This document shows positions 45,757-54,560 of a stretch of 64,000 nucleotides of DNA, in pieces (position 1 is the stretch's first letter; every line of letters begins with the position of its first letter). The notes beneath the pieces are model-generated. The model was not told where the DNA came from, did no database searches, and was given only the letters and a program-made list of their open reading frames with translations. Location of the stretch: contig NZ_JAKGAP010000010.1 of NCBI RefSeq assembly GCF_021532375.1, forward strand, positions 62,001 to 126,000. The letters run 5' to 3'. This DNA is from Paenibacillus alkaliterrae (GTDB taxonomy: Bacteria; Bacillota; Bacilli; Paenibacillales; Paenibacillaceae). The position numbers and the translations under genes are program-made.

Positions 45757-46722
45757 CTACCACAGACTGTTATTGGACAGTTTTTTAGCGATATAGTTAA
45801 CGACAACAAGCAAGGTTAGATTAATGACCGAGTTAAAGACGCCGATAGCCGCCGAGAAGCTGAAGCTTGAACCAAGCAAGCCCACTTTATACACGTAAGT
45901 GGAAATGACCTCGGAAGTGGCCAGATTGAGCGGATTTTGCATCAGATATATTTTCTCGAAGCCGAGTTTCATCAGATTGCCCAAATTAAGAATGAGAAGA
46001 ATGACAGAGACCGGAATCAGACTCGGAATATCGACGTTGATTATTTTCTGGATTCTCGATGCTCCGTCTACTTTTGCCGCTTCATACAGCTCAGGGTTGA
46101 CACCCGCTAATGCCGCGATATAGATGATGGCTCCGTAACCGGTGTGCTGCCAGACATCAGACCAGACATAGATGGATTTGAACAAGGACGGGATACCCAT
46201 AAAGTTTGTATTTTCCACGCCGAGCATCTGGAACAGCTTGCTGACTATACCTACGTTCGGGGTCAAGTTAACGATTAATATGGATACCATAATAACCGTC
46301 GAAATAAAGTAAGGCGCATAAGAGACCAACTGCACGCTTTTTTTGAACAGACCATTGCGAACTTCATTAAGAGCAAGCGCCAGAATAATTGGTGCCGGGA
46401 AGCCGACCAGCAAGCCGTAGAGACTGATGCCGAGCGTGTTTTTCATGTACAGCCAGAAATTTGGGGAGTCGAAAAACTGATTAAAATATTTCATTCCGGC
46501 CCATGGGCTTCCTAAGATGCCTTTGATGACGTTGTAGTCTTTGAAAGCTATCATAATGCCGGCCATGGGTACATATTTGAAAATAATGAGATAAGCAATC
46601 GGCAGCAGGATGACGAGATACAATTGCCAGTGGCGCGCAATCTTGCGTAAGGGCGCATAACGTCCCGCTGTCGGAACAAGGGGAATCGATAAGGGATGCA
46701 ATTCGTTATTAAGTTTGGACAT
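45757..46722 (-). CDS. Carbohydrate ABC transporter permease, LplB type
   Basis: A 321-residue permease. The first helix (LYLVILLPIAYLIIFKYVPMAG) and FKDYNVIKGILGS are typical of LplB. The EAA loop reads LYEAAKVDGASRIQKIINVDIPS. It is the first importer gene after the membrane AraC gene, from which it is separated by a terminator at 46845-46884, so it has its own promoter in the 46723-46850 region. Confidence 0.93.
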   Translation of the reverse strand: MSKLNNELHPLSIPLVPTAGRYAPLRKIARHWQLYLVILLPIAYLIIFKYVPMAGIMIAFKDYNVIKGILGSPWAGMKYFNQFFDSPNFWLYMKNTLGISLYGLLVGFPAPIILALALNEVRNGLFKKSVQLVSYAPYFISTVIMVSILIVNLTPNVGIVSKLFQMLGVENTNFMGIPSLFKSIYVWSDVWQHTGYGAIIYIAALAGVNPELYEAAKVDGASRIQKIINVDIPSLIPVSVILLILNLGNLMKLGFEKIYLMQNPLNLATSEVISTYVYKVGLLGSSFSFSAAIGVFNSVINLTLLVVVNYIAKKLSNNSLW

Positions 46723-46844
46723 GGGCTTACCTCCTTTAAACAGCTTCGTTTGTGTTGCGCTTTCATGTGATCATCATATAAGCTCCCGGCTCCCTGCTAC
46801 AAGAAACAATAATTTCTTGCTTAACCTTTTTCGCAACCACTGCT

Positions 46845-46884
46845 GCAAAAGAAACGGCAGCACCCTATTCAGCAGGTGCTGCCG
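46845..46884 (-). terminator. Terminator after the membrane AraC gene
   Basis: CGGCAGCACC and GGTGCTGCCG form a perfect 10-bp stem (46855-46884), followed on the minus strand by TTTCTTTT (46854-46847). Ends the transcript of the regulator at 46960-49194. Confidence 0.85.
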
Positions 46885-46959
46885 CCAATTCGGCATCTAT
46901 TTTCAATCTCCATGATTAACATTTTTCTAGAGCTTAACTCTTTTCAACACCATGTTCCG

Positions 46960-49194
46960 TCAACCCTTAAACTCCCTCTGCGTCTCTAAACGGTATTCGC
47001 CCGGCGAAGTTCCGACGACCTTCTTAAAAACTCTGGTAAACGATATCGCGCTCGTGTAGCCGACCTCCTCCGCGATGTCCTGAATCGGCCGCCGTGTTTC
47101 GGCCAGCAGCCTTTTCGCCTCATACAAGCGGATGTCTATTAAGAAATCGATGAACTTCTGTCCTGTTGTTTCCTTGAACAGCTTGCTCACATATTTCGCA
47201 TTAATATTGAATTTCTCGCTTAAATATTCAAGGGACATGTTCGGATTAACGTATTCCGCCTCTATGAAGCGGCGTATCTCCATAATGATACCCGCATGCT
47301 GACCATTGTAACGCGTGTCCGAAAGTGTTTCCCCAAGCTCTGTCATTTCACCGGTTATGGCTTCATGCATCTCTTCAAGAGAATGGCACTTATCCAGTTT
47401 ATCTGTCAGTTTCGGCAGGGATCCCGTCTCCCACATGATCTGGTACTCCTTGCCCAGCCCCGACAATTCACGTCCCAAACTGTAGATCAAATAATTAATA
47501 ATGTTCATGATCTCGTCCTTGGTCAACAAGCCTTGCTTCAGCTGGCTAAACATATCATCCAATAGCGCTCTCCAGCTGTCGTCCGATTTGCGGAACGATT
47601 GTGCGGCTGATCGAATGATGCCGAGATAGGAGTATACTTCAACCTGGCTTTGACTCATCATATCTTCACGAGTAATGAGGCGGTTTTCTCCAAGCACCAT
47701 CTTGTAATTAAGCGCTTCGATTGCTTGATTAAAGGATTTTGCGATTTCGAATAAATGAACGGCCGGATCCCCAATCCCTACGCTAATTGTAAATTTCATA
47801 TTCTGCTCTGTCCAACCGCGGATGCTGTCGCATAGCTGAATCAGCCGTTTGTCGTCAACCTCGTCTCCGTTCTCGAACAGAATGACGCTGAGGCGGGATG
47901 AGGCTGTCCATTCAGCCCAGCATTCGTATCCGAACCTTGAAGATTGTTCATAAGTAATGCTGCGCAAGGCGAACTTCAGCAAATTTTGATCGTTACGCGA
48001 ATAACGGCTGCAAAACTCCCCGTACTTGTCCATTTCCAGAACGATAATGGAATGACCCGCCGCAGGCACGGGAAGCTGCAGCCGTTCCGCTTCGCGCCGC
48101 CAATCCTCCAGCGTGAGCGCCGATCCCTCTTCGATGAGCTGGTGAAACAGGTTGCGCGTACGCAAATGGAGATCTTCTTTGTATTGCTGCTGATACTGTT
48201 TGGCCTGCTCCGTCAAATTATCAAGCGCGGATTCGATAAATACAAATTCATCAATTCGACCGGCATTCGTTCTTCCTCCGGCAAGCGGCAGCATATACCC
48301 GCTAAAGCGTGAAACAATCTGTTCAACCGGCCTCGCATTGCGCCTCGATATATAGATCATCCATACGAGACCCGCGCCAATCATAAGGAGTCCGATGACA
48401 AACCAGGCATTGTAAAGCAAAGATACCGTTTGGATGAATGTGCCCTGCACAAACCCGCTAATATAGGACCAATTCGAATAACTCGACTTATAATCCGCAT
48501 ATATGCGCATAGATTCAACGGTTTCTGCCTGTTTAAGCAATTCGTTGCCCGCCCCGTCTTTAATCCGGATGAAGCTGACTTCCGAATCGTATAGCTCATT
48601 CACTAACCGCTGCAAGGAATCCGCTGCCACATTCACTACGATCATGCCTTTTTCGTTCGTCATAAATGGGGCGCCTCTCACCAGACTGACAACCTTCTTG
48701 CCCTTCAAAACCGTAAATTGCCTGAACGTTCGAACGTCCGTCCACTTTTGAGAGGCCGACTTCCGGTACTGCTCGATAAAGGATTTGTCCGGATAGGTGC
48801 CGATATGCCCGTTCGTCGCATTACTCAACACCATCTGGTCATCATAACGTACCAGATAGATGGAGTCGATGAGCGGATAATAAGCGATCATATCTTTCAT
48901 TTTCATGACTGCACTAATGTTGACATACGGATCGCCGCCCTCTTTGCCGTTGAAAAAATCGATAAGCGGCTTGCTGTTGATAGATTCCTTCATCACCATA
49001 TTATCGATGGCTTTCAAGGATGTGTCTATCAGCCGCATCGCTTGCAAAGACAACATACTGTTGGCGTTGATAGCTTCTTTACGGCCCTGTTCACTAATCA
49101 GTTGAAAAAATACGAAAAAGGTAAAGGTGACTACGATTATAAATATCGGCATATAGGACAGAAGCAGCCGATTAAACCACGATTTGCTCATCAT
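46960..49194 (-). CDS. Membrane-bound AraC family regulator with extracellular sensor
   Basis: A 744-residue one-component sensor-regulator with the same layout as 20093-22405. Helix 1 (LLSYMPIFIIVVTFTFFVFFQL), an extracellular sensor of about 235 residues, helix 2 (AWFVIGLLMIGAGLVWMIYI), a cytoplasmic linker, and an AraC domain ending AISFTRVFKKVVGTSPGEYR. It probably activates the permease-binding protein-fucosidase operon downstream after sensing a sugar outside the cell. Confidence 0.92.
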   Translation of the reverse strand: MMSKSWFNRLLLSYMPIFIIVVTFTFFVFFQLISEQGRKEAINANSMLSLQAMRLIDTSLKAIDNMVMKESINSKPLIDFFNGKEGGDPYVNISAVMKMKDMIAYYPLIDSIYLVRYDDQMVLSNATNGHIGTYPDKSFIEQYRKSASQKWTDVRTFRQFTVLKGKKVVSLVRGAPFMTNEKGMIVVNVAADSLQRLVNELYDSEVSFIRIKDGAGNELLKQAETVESMRIYADYKSSYSNWSYISGFVQGTFIQTVSLLYNAWFVIGLLMIGAGLVWMIYISRRNARPVEQIVSRFSGYMLPLAGGRTNAGRIDEFVFIESALDNLTEQAKQYQQQYKEDLHLRTRNLFHQLIEEGSALTLEDWRREAERLQLPVPAAGHSIIVLEMDKYGEFCSRYSRNDQNLLKFALRSITYEQSSRFGYECWAEWTASSRLSVILFENGDEVDDKRLIQLCDSIRGWTEQNMKFTISVGIGDPAVHLFEIAKSFNQAIEALNYKMVLGENRLITREDMMSQSQVEVYSYLGIIRSAAQSFRKSDDSWRALLDDMFSQLKQGLLTKDEIMNIINYLIYSLGRELSGLGKEYQIMWETGSLPKLTDKLDKCHSLEEMHEAITGEMTELGETLSDTRYNGQHAGIIMEIRRFIEAEYVNPNMSLEYLSEKFNINAKYVSKLFKETTGQKFIDFLIDIRLYEAKRLLAETRRPIQDIAEEVGYTSAISFTRVFKKVVGTSPGEYRLETQREFKG

Positions 49195-49362
49195 TAGTCC
49201 CCACTCGTCTCCGGGATGATTGGCGCCGTCTACTTCCTGCTTGGCAGCCGCCCTTTACCTGAAATTTTAATGCCATTAAACGAACAATACAATACATCGA
49301 ATACAGGAATTGCATACTTATTTCCCGGGTGATGTAAATCGAAGAAACCCTTCCATCTTAGA

Positions 49363-49376
49363 CGAAAGCGTTATCA
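49363..49376. promoter_or_regulatory. cre-like element upstream of the membrane AraC gene
   Basis: CGAAAGCGTTATCA differs only at the first base from the CcpA element TGWAANCGNTNWCA. It lies 169 bases before the AraC start at 49194 and 180 bases before the GntR gene. Catabolite control is a reasonable guess. The rest of the 49195-49558 gap is divergent promoter region without a gene. Confidence 0.35.
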
Positions 49377-49479
49377 AGGTCAATTAACCGTTTTCAACTT
49401 CCTGTATCATTTTCGCCTGAACAGGCTGGCTTCCGTCATGAAAACAGCCGCTTGTGCGGTATTAGGAGGAAAGAATCAC

Positions 49480-49508
49480 TTTACAATCCAATCCTTTTCC
49501 GATAAGAT
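49480..49508 (+). promoter_or_regulatory. Sigma-A promoter for the GntR-MOSC pair
   Basis: TTTACA (49480-49485), a 17-base spacer and TAAGAT (49503-49508), 50 bases before the ATG at 49559. No clear GntR operator palindrome was seen next to it. Confidence 0.55.
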
Positions 49509-49558
49509 AGTCATTATACCGATGAACCAAACATCCTACGTTTAGGAGGCTGGAAACA

Positions 49559-50230
49559 ATGATACAAAAATTGGAGAAGAAATCTTTGGTCGATCAAGTT
49601 TATCTTCAGATTGAAAAAATGATCCAATCCGGTAAGTGGAAAATCGGAGAACGTATTCCGAGTGAAACGGAGTTAATCGAAAAGTTCGGCATTAGTCGAA
49701 ATACATTGCGTGAAGCTATCCGTGCCATGGTTCACGTAGGGATGCTCGAGACTAAACAAGGCGATGGTACTTTCGTGACAGCATCAAGCGAATTGAATGC
49801 CATTTTGCAAAAGAGGATTCAGCAATCGAATGTACTAGAGATACTGGATGTGCGTCATGCTTTAGACCGGGAGTCCGTTTTACTTGCATGTAAAAACAGA
49901 ACGGATGAAGATTTGATCAACATGCGTGAATTACAGCGGCTTACGCAAGAAGCATTTAAGGAGCAGGATTTAGAGAAGTTTGTTTTGTTTGACTTCAAGC
50001 TGCATCAGACGATATCAACTGCCTCGCATAACCAATTATTGTCCGATATTTATTCGAACCTTTTCGAGAAAATTCAAAGTTCTATAGCAAATACTACGGT
50101 ATTTGACAACAGCACTGCTGCAGGTCACGTGGACTTAATTGAAGCCATAGAAATGAGAGATATCGAAAAGGCAGTAAAAGCCGTTGATGCGTATATTGAG
50201 AGTTTTAAAAAAGGACTGAGTATAGGATGA
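49559..50230 (+). CDS. GntR family regulator, FadR subfamily
   Basis: A 223-residue regulator with an N-terminal winged helix (SGKWKIGERIPSETELIEKFGISRNTLREAIRAM) and a C-terminal all-helical FCD ligand domain with the metal-site residues in DFKLHQTIS and a His in AGHVDLIEAI. Start ATG after AGGAGGC. It overlaps the MOSC gene by four bases (ATGA). The ligand is probably a small organic acid. More A+T than the flanking importer genes. Confidence 0.9.
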   Translation: MIQKLEKKSLVDQVYLQIEKMIQSGKWKIGERIPSETELIEKFGISRNTLREAIRAMVHVGMLETKQGDGTFVTASSELNAILQKRIQQSNVLEILDVRHALDRESVLLACKNRTDEDLINMRELQRLTQEAFKEQDLEKFVLFDFKLHQTISTASHNQLLSDIYSNLFEKIQSSIANTTVFDNSTAAGHVDLIEAIEMRDIEKAVKAVDAYIESFKKGLSIG

Positions 50231-50901
50231 ATATGACCTCTCAGCAATATATAGTGAAATCTTTAAATAGGGGCATAACGGAAACCTTTACTTATGGCAA
50301 AAAAATATATCAATCCGCAATAAAAAAACAATCGGTGAAAGATCCTTTGTTTTTAAGCAAATTAGGATTAGTTGGCGATGAGCAAGCATACGAGCATCAT
50401 GGTGGAGAGAACAAGGCTCTATGCCTTTATCCTTACGACTACTATGATCATTGGAGAAACATGTTTAAGAATATGGTCGAAGCAGCTCTTTTTGGTGAAA
50501 ACCTTACAGTTGTTGGATTAACAGAGGATAAAGCTCATATTGGCGATATCTTTTCATTTGGAGAAGCCATTATTCAAGTATCGGAGCCGCGTAACCCCTG
50601 CTACAAACTTGCAGCAAAATACGAGGTGCCTGATTTGATTTTAAAAGTACGTAATACAGGCTATACAGGTTTTCTTCTTAGGGTTTTAAAAGAAGGCATG
50701 GTTTCTGCTAGTGATTATTTGACTTTAATTGAACCGCATCCTCAACAAGTATCGGTATCCTTAGTGAATGACCTGAAATTCCACGACCGTTTTAATCCCG
50801 AAAAACTTAACAAAGTGTTACAGGTTAAAGAACTGTCTGAAAGTCTGCGAAACGCTTTGAAGGAACAATTTGAATCAGGAAAGAAAAATGGCTGGGGCTG
50901 A
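50227..50901 (+). CDS. MOSC domain protein, YiiM type
   Basis: A 224-residue MOSC-domain protein. The conserved Cys lies in VSEPRNPCYKLA (about residue 125); HHGGENKALCLYP and LFGENLTVVGL match the YiiM-like subfamily, which in E. coli reduces N-hydroxylated compounds using a molybdenum cofactor. It has a C-terminal 3-alpha extension. Translationally coupled to the GntR gene (ATGA overlap), which likely controls it. Followed by a terminator at 50920-50954. Confidence 0.88.
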   Translation: MNMTSQQYIVKSLNRGITETFTYGKKIYQSAIKKQSVKDPLFLSKLGLVGDEQAYEHHGGENKALCLYPYDYYDHWRNMFKNMVEAALFGENLTVVGLTEDKAHIGDIFSFGEAIIQVSEPRNPCYKLAAKYEVPDLILKVRNTGYTGFLLRVLKEGMVSASDYLTLIEPHPQQVSVSLVNDLKFHDRFNPEKLNKVLQVKELSESLRNALKEQFESGKKNGWG

Positions 50902-50919
50902 GTAGGAGAAGTTATGGCA

Positions 50920-50954
50920 AACCCCCGTAATGACTTTCCGTCATTACAGGGGTT
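50920..50954. terminator. Hairpin terminator between MOSC and binding-protein genes
   Basis: AACCCC(C)GTAATGAC pairs with GTCATTAC(A)GGGGTT with a TTTCC loop. It lies between convergent genes (stops at 50901 and 50965), so it likely serves both. U tracts are weak. Confidence 0.65.
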
Positions 50955-50964
50955 AGCATTTCAT

Positions 50965-52524
50965 TTAATTATTGTTAGCTGCGGCCCATGCGTCAAGCTG
51001 CTTTTGTTTCTCGGCGATGATCTTGTCAATTCCCGCTGCTTTCAACTGTTTATTGAATTCTGGCAGCTTGGACACAGGATCAATCGTTCCCGTTTCCAGA
51101 GCAATTTTATATTGGTTCTGCACGTTCGTGACCGCAGCGATTTCCGTTTTGACGGCATCGGCGTTAAAGGTAAAGCCCAGCGCTTTTGATTTTATTGCGT
51201 TTTTATTAAACTCCGCCAGTTGGTTCCAAAGCTCCGGGTCATCTCCGTTCCAAATGTGGGACAAGGACTGGTTCCCGAACATCCATCCCATTTGCAGATT
51301 GTAACCGGAATTCGTTGCGTCAACGCCTTGCGGGTAATCGATGATATTGTCAGACACTTTCACGTAATGCTTGCCTTCAATCCCGTAATCCAGCAGATTA
51401 ATGAAGTCTTTATCGGTATACATCAGATTGAGCAGCATCATCGCTCTTTCCGGATCCTTGGAGTTTCTTGCAATACTCCACATGATCGATATAATGTTGG
51501 ACGTCGCTGTGGCCGCAGGTCTGAAGTGTACCGACACCATCTCCTTGCCTGTCGTTCTCGACTCTTGGGTCTCGATGCCGGGCTTCATATGGGATATGAA
51601 CGAGAAAGCCTTGCCAGACTTGACCAAATTGTATTGCGTCTCAGTGCTTGTAGCGGCATCCTTGGCAACAAAACCCGCTTGATTCCATCTTCTGACCGTA
51701 TTCAGCATCTCTGCATATTCCGGCGTCTCATACATGTTCACGACCTTCAGGCCGTTGTCATGGCCCGGAAGCACGCCAAATCCTTCACCCAAGGTATCAA
51801 AGAAGCTGCCTACGTAAATATCAAGAATAGATGTTCCGTACTTGACCGTCGGAATCATGCCCGGTTCGTTGTCCTTAATGGTTTTAAACACTGCATCCAG
51901 ATCGTCCAGCGATTTAATCGCGGTCGTATCGATGTTATATTTTTCAACCAAATCCTTGCGCATCGTGATTCCATAGTCCGCAGCCAAATCCCTGATGCTC
52001 GGAACGGCATATATTTTGCCGTCGATTCTCGTTGCGTTCAAGAACGCCGGATCAAGGTTATCAAGCGCTTCCGTGATCCCTTGCCCTTGCTCAGCCAAGT
52101 ACCCGTCAAGCTCAAGAAACTGCCCTTTAGCCACATCCTGGCTATAAGTTCCGAGCCCGCTTACGATCAAATCTACCTGCTCGTTACCCGACATCATCAG
52201 CGTTTTTTGCTGAGCCCAAGCTCCAAAACCGATCGGTACGAGCTTTACCGTCGCATTGATTTTTTCCTTGGTCAATTTGTTGATTTCGTCCGATACCAGC
52301 TTCATATCCTTCGGTTCCCCGCCTACTGGAAATACCATTACAAGCTCGACAGGCTTCAATGCTCCGCTGCCGTTGCCATTTTCTCCGTCCGCCGCTGTTC
52401 CGGCGTTCTCCGTATTGGTGCTGTTTTTGCCGTCGTTTCCGCCGTTGCTGCATGCAGTGATTAACATAGTGAATGCCAACGCTAACAATAGAAACGTTTT
52501 TGCCGCATATTTGTTCTTTGTCAT
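50965..52524 (-). CDS. Sugar ABC transporter substrate-binding lipoprotein
   Basis: A 519-residue binding lipoprotein, start ATG at 52524 after GGGAGG (an extended frame to 52596 has no site). Lipobox MLITAC (Cys25) with an Asn/Gly linker. It lacks the EF-hand-like loop of the other long binding proteins here. Residues from LDAVFKTIKDNEPG to PEYAEMLN are about 82 percent identical (55 of 67 by eye) to the fragment at 54326-54544 beside the permeases. So this gene, although cut off from them by the MFS gene, probably serves the permeases at 54561-56456. Confidence 0.92.
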   Translation of the reverse strand: MTKNKYAAKTFLLLALAFTMLITACSNGGNDGKNSTNTENAGTAADGENGNGSGALKPVELVMVFPVGGEPKDMKLVSDEINKLTKEKINATVKLVPIGFGAWAQQKTLMMSGNEQVDLIVSGLGTYSQDVAKGQFLELDGYLAEQGQGITEALDNLDPAFLNATRIDGKIYAVPSIRDLAADYGITMRKDLVEKYNIDTTAIKSLDDLDAVFKTIKDNEPGMIPTVKYGTSILDIYVGSFFDTLGEGFGVLPGHDNGLKVVNMYETPEYAEMLNTVRRWNQAGFVAKDAATSTETQYNLVKSGKAFSFISHMKPGIETQESRTTGKEMVSVHFRPAATATSNIISIMWSIARNSKDPERAMMLLNLMYTDKDFINLLDYGIEGKHYVKVSDNIIDYPQGVDATNSGYNLQMGWMFGNQSLSHIWNGDDPELWNQLAEFNKNAIKSKALGFTFNADAVKTEIAAVTNVQNQYKIALETGTIDPVSKLPEFNKQLKAAGIDKIIAEKQKQLDAWAAANNN

Positions 52525-52550
52525 TGCTGTGACCTCCCTGTTTATTTTAA

Positions 52551-52592
52551 TGAAAGCGTGTACACTAAGTAGAATATATGAAAACGTTTTAT
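52551..52592 (-). promoter_or_regulatory. Two cre-like elements before the binding-protein gene
   Basis: TGAAAGCGTGTACA (52551-52564) and TGAAAACGTTTTAT (52579-52592) each differ from the CcpA consensus at one or two positions. They lie 27-68 bases before the ATG at 52524, around a likely -10 (TATATT on the minus strand). This suggests glucose repression of the binding protein. Confidence 0.35.
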
Positions 52593-52647
52593 CCAACTAT
52601 CAGATTTCCGACATCCCGTTTTCGATTTTCCGTTGTATGAACTAAAA

Positions 52648-54138
52648 TTAATGTACGGCAACCGACCTGCTCTTCCCCTCTTCTGCGGGAGGAATCGAGC
52701 GCTTGAGAAAAAATAGAGCTGTCAGCAAAGCAATCGCTACCAAGCCGAAGGCCAGCAAGAATGCCTGCTTCATGCCTGCCGTCATCGCCAGCGTTTGCAA
52801 TTCAGAATCCGATATCAAGCTCGCTTTATTTGCCGCAAAACGGCTGGAGCCTGTCGTCATGACCGTTACAAGCAGCGCCATCCCAATCGCGCCGCCAATC
52901 TGCTGCAGCGTACCGGCAATGGCGGTACCGTGCGGATACAGCCTTCTCGGAAGCACGTTCAAGCCGTTCGTCATAACCGGCATCATCAGCATGGAAATGC
53001 CGAGCATGAAGAGTGTATTTAGGACGGTAATCGTCATATAGGAAATGGAAGGCTTCATGAAGCCAAACCCGCTTAATGTGACGGCCATAAGCGTAAGACC
53101 GATGACTGCCAGCCACCTGGCTCCGTAACGATCAAACAATCTTCCGGTTATCGGTGACATAATGCCCATTACGACGCCGCCCGGGAGCATGGCTAGACCA
53201 GCATGCAGCGGCGTGTACCCAAGTGCATTCTGAAGGAAAATCGGAACGAGCATCATCGTTGAGAACATCGCCATCATGACGATCATCATGATCATAACGG
53301 AGAGGCTGAACATACCGTATTGTAAGGTTCTTAAATCCAGCATCGGCTGCCGCATCGTTAACTGCCGACGACAGAACCAAATGAGTGAACAAGCTCCCAC
53401 TGCAAGCGGCCAGAGCACTTCCGGATCCGACCATCCCCCGTGACCTTCCCCTGCGCTGCTGAAGCCATACACGATCCCGCCAAACCCAAGCGTGGAGAGA
53501 AGCATCGACAGCGGGTCAGCCTTACGGTTGCCGGATTCCGTAACGTTTTTCAACCGCATGTAAGCAAAGACCATAACGAAAGCCGCAATCGGCAGCACGC
53601 TGTAAAATAGCACCCGCCAGCTGTAATGCGCAACGATCAGGCCGGATAGCGCAGGACCTATCGCCGGCGCAAACGTGATAACGATCCCGATCGTACCCAT
53701 GGCAGCGCCTCTTTTATGAAAAGGAACAATGGCCAATACGACATTCGTCAGTAAAGGAAAAAGAAGCCCGGTTCCCGCCGCCTGGATCAGCCTTCCGGCG
53801 AATAGGACGGCAAAACCGGGGGCAATCGCCGCGACGAGGGTGCCTGCTGCAAACATTCCCATAGCAGATAGAAACAATGCCCTTGTTGTGTAACGTTGTA
53901 TTAATAAGGCGGTAGCCGGTATAAGCACGGCGATGACAAGCAAATAGCCGGTGGTCAACCACTGGGCGGTATTAGGTGATATGCCAAGATCGTTCATAAT
54001 CGGCGTCATCGCTACATTGAGCAGTGTTTCATTCAAAATCGCGACGAACACCCCAAGCACCATAACGAACACGATTAATCGGTTGCCTTTACTCCCGAAG
54101 GCCGATTCCTTAAGGTCAGGTACATTTGATAGATCCAC
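52648..54138 (-). CDS. MFS multidrug-type exporter, DHA2 (EmrB/QacA) family
   Basis: A 496-residue transporter of the 14-helix drug:H+ antiporter family. Start GTG at 54138 follows GAGAGGGGA; a TTG at 54183 would extend it through a hairpin. Motif C (GIVITFAPAIGPALSGLIV) and the conserved GRLIQAAGTGLLFPL of motif B are present, and the first helix has the family motif VAILNETLLNVAM. It interrupts an importer cluster: an intact binding-protein gene lies after it and a piece of a related one before it. The leader carries tandem hairpins that could regulate it. Confidence 0.92.
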   Translation of the reverse strand: MDLSNVPDLKESAFGSKGNRLIVFVMVLGVFVAILNETLLNVAMTPIMNDLGISPNTAQWLTTGYLLVIAVLIPATALLIQRYTTRALFLSAMGMFAAGTLVAAIAPGFAVLFAGRLIQAAGTGLLFPLLTNVVLAIVPFHKRGAAMGTIGIVITFAPAIGPALSGLIVAHYSWRVLFYSVLPIAAFVMVFAYMRLKNVTESGNRKADPLSMLLSTLGFGGIVYGFSSAGEGHGGWSDPEVLWPLAVGACSLIWFCRRQLTMRQPMLDLRTLQYGMFSLSVMIMMIVMMAMFSTMMLVPIFLQNALGYTPLHAGLAMLPGGVVMGIMSPITGRLFDRYGARWLAVIGLTLMAVTLSGFGFMKPSISYMTITVLNTLFMLGISMLMMPVMTNGLNVLPRRLYPHGTAIAGTLQQIGGAIGMALLVTVMTTGSSRFAANKASLISDSELQTLAMTAGMKQAFLLAFGLVAIALLTALFFLKRSIPPAEEGKSRSVAVH

Positions 54139-54163
54139 GTGACTTCCCCTCTCATTATGCGAA

Positions 54164-54201
54164 AGACCGTCAACGCGGATCAATCCGCTCGCTGACGGTC
54201 T
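54164..54201 (-). promoter_or_regulatory. Terminator-like leader hairpin before the MFS gene
   Basis: AGACCGTCA pairs with TGACGGTCT, with an inner GCGGAT/ATCCGC stem, followed on the minus strand by TTC, 26 bases before the GTG at 54138. A second small stem (TCCGG/CCGGA) lies just upstream. It may be an attenuator of the exporter or the end of an older transcript. Confidence 0.5.
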
Positions 54202-54283
54202 CCGGCAATCTCACCGGACTTGCGTATTTTATACTGACTGGCTCCTTGTCCGCCTTTTCATTAAGTATTTTTACATAAAGGAC

Positions 54284-54305
54284 GGTGCATCCGAATGTCT
54301 GCACC
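54284..54305 (-). terminator. Weak terminator after the binding-protein fragment
   Basis: GGTGCA and TGCACC form a 6-bp stem with a 10-base loop, followed on the minus strand by GTCCTTT. Ends the permease transcript 20 bases past the fragment stop. Confidence 0.5.
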
Positions 54306-54325
54306 GCCCCTTCAGCATTACATAA

Positions 54326-54544
54326 TTACTGTTTGGTTGCCGGATTCAGCAGTTCGGCATACTCCGGCGTCTCATACATGTTCACGACTTTAAGGCCGTT
54401 GTCATAACCCGGAAGCACGCCGAAGCCGTCTCCCAAGTTATCAAAGTAGCTGCCTGAGTAAGTATCAATGATGGAGTAGCCATACTTCACCGTCGGAATG
54501 ATGCCGGGCTCATTTTGCTTGATCGTTTGGAAAACGGCGTCCAA
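54326..54544 (-). pseudogene. Internal fragment of a sugar-binding lipoprotein
   Basis: Encodes 72 residues from LDAVFQTIKQNEPG to PEYAELLN, then an unrelated PATKQ and a stop. It matches the middle of the binding protein at 50965-52524 (about 82 percent). Signal peptide, lipobox and both ends are missing. It begins 17 bases after the permease stop, exactly where a binding-protein gene would be expected. So a cognate gene was reduced to a piece by two deletions or by recombination with the copy 2 kb away. Confidence 0.85.
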
Positions 54545-54560
54545 ATAGCCGGGAAAAGCC

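Noticed and set aside
54225..54245. ACTGACTGG near the MFS promoter, resembling half of the GH5 palindrome
   Set aside because: Only one half-site, no dyad symmetry; chance match is likely.
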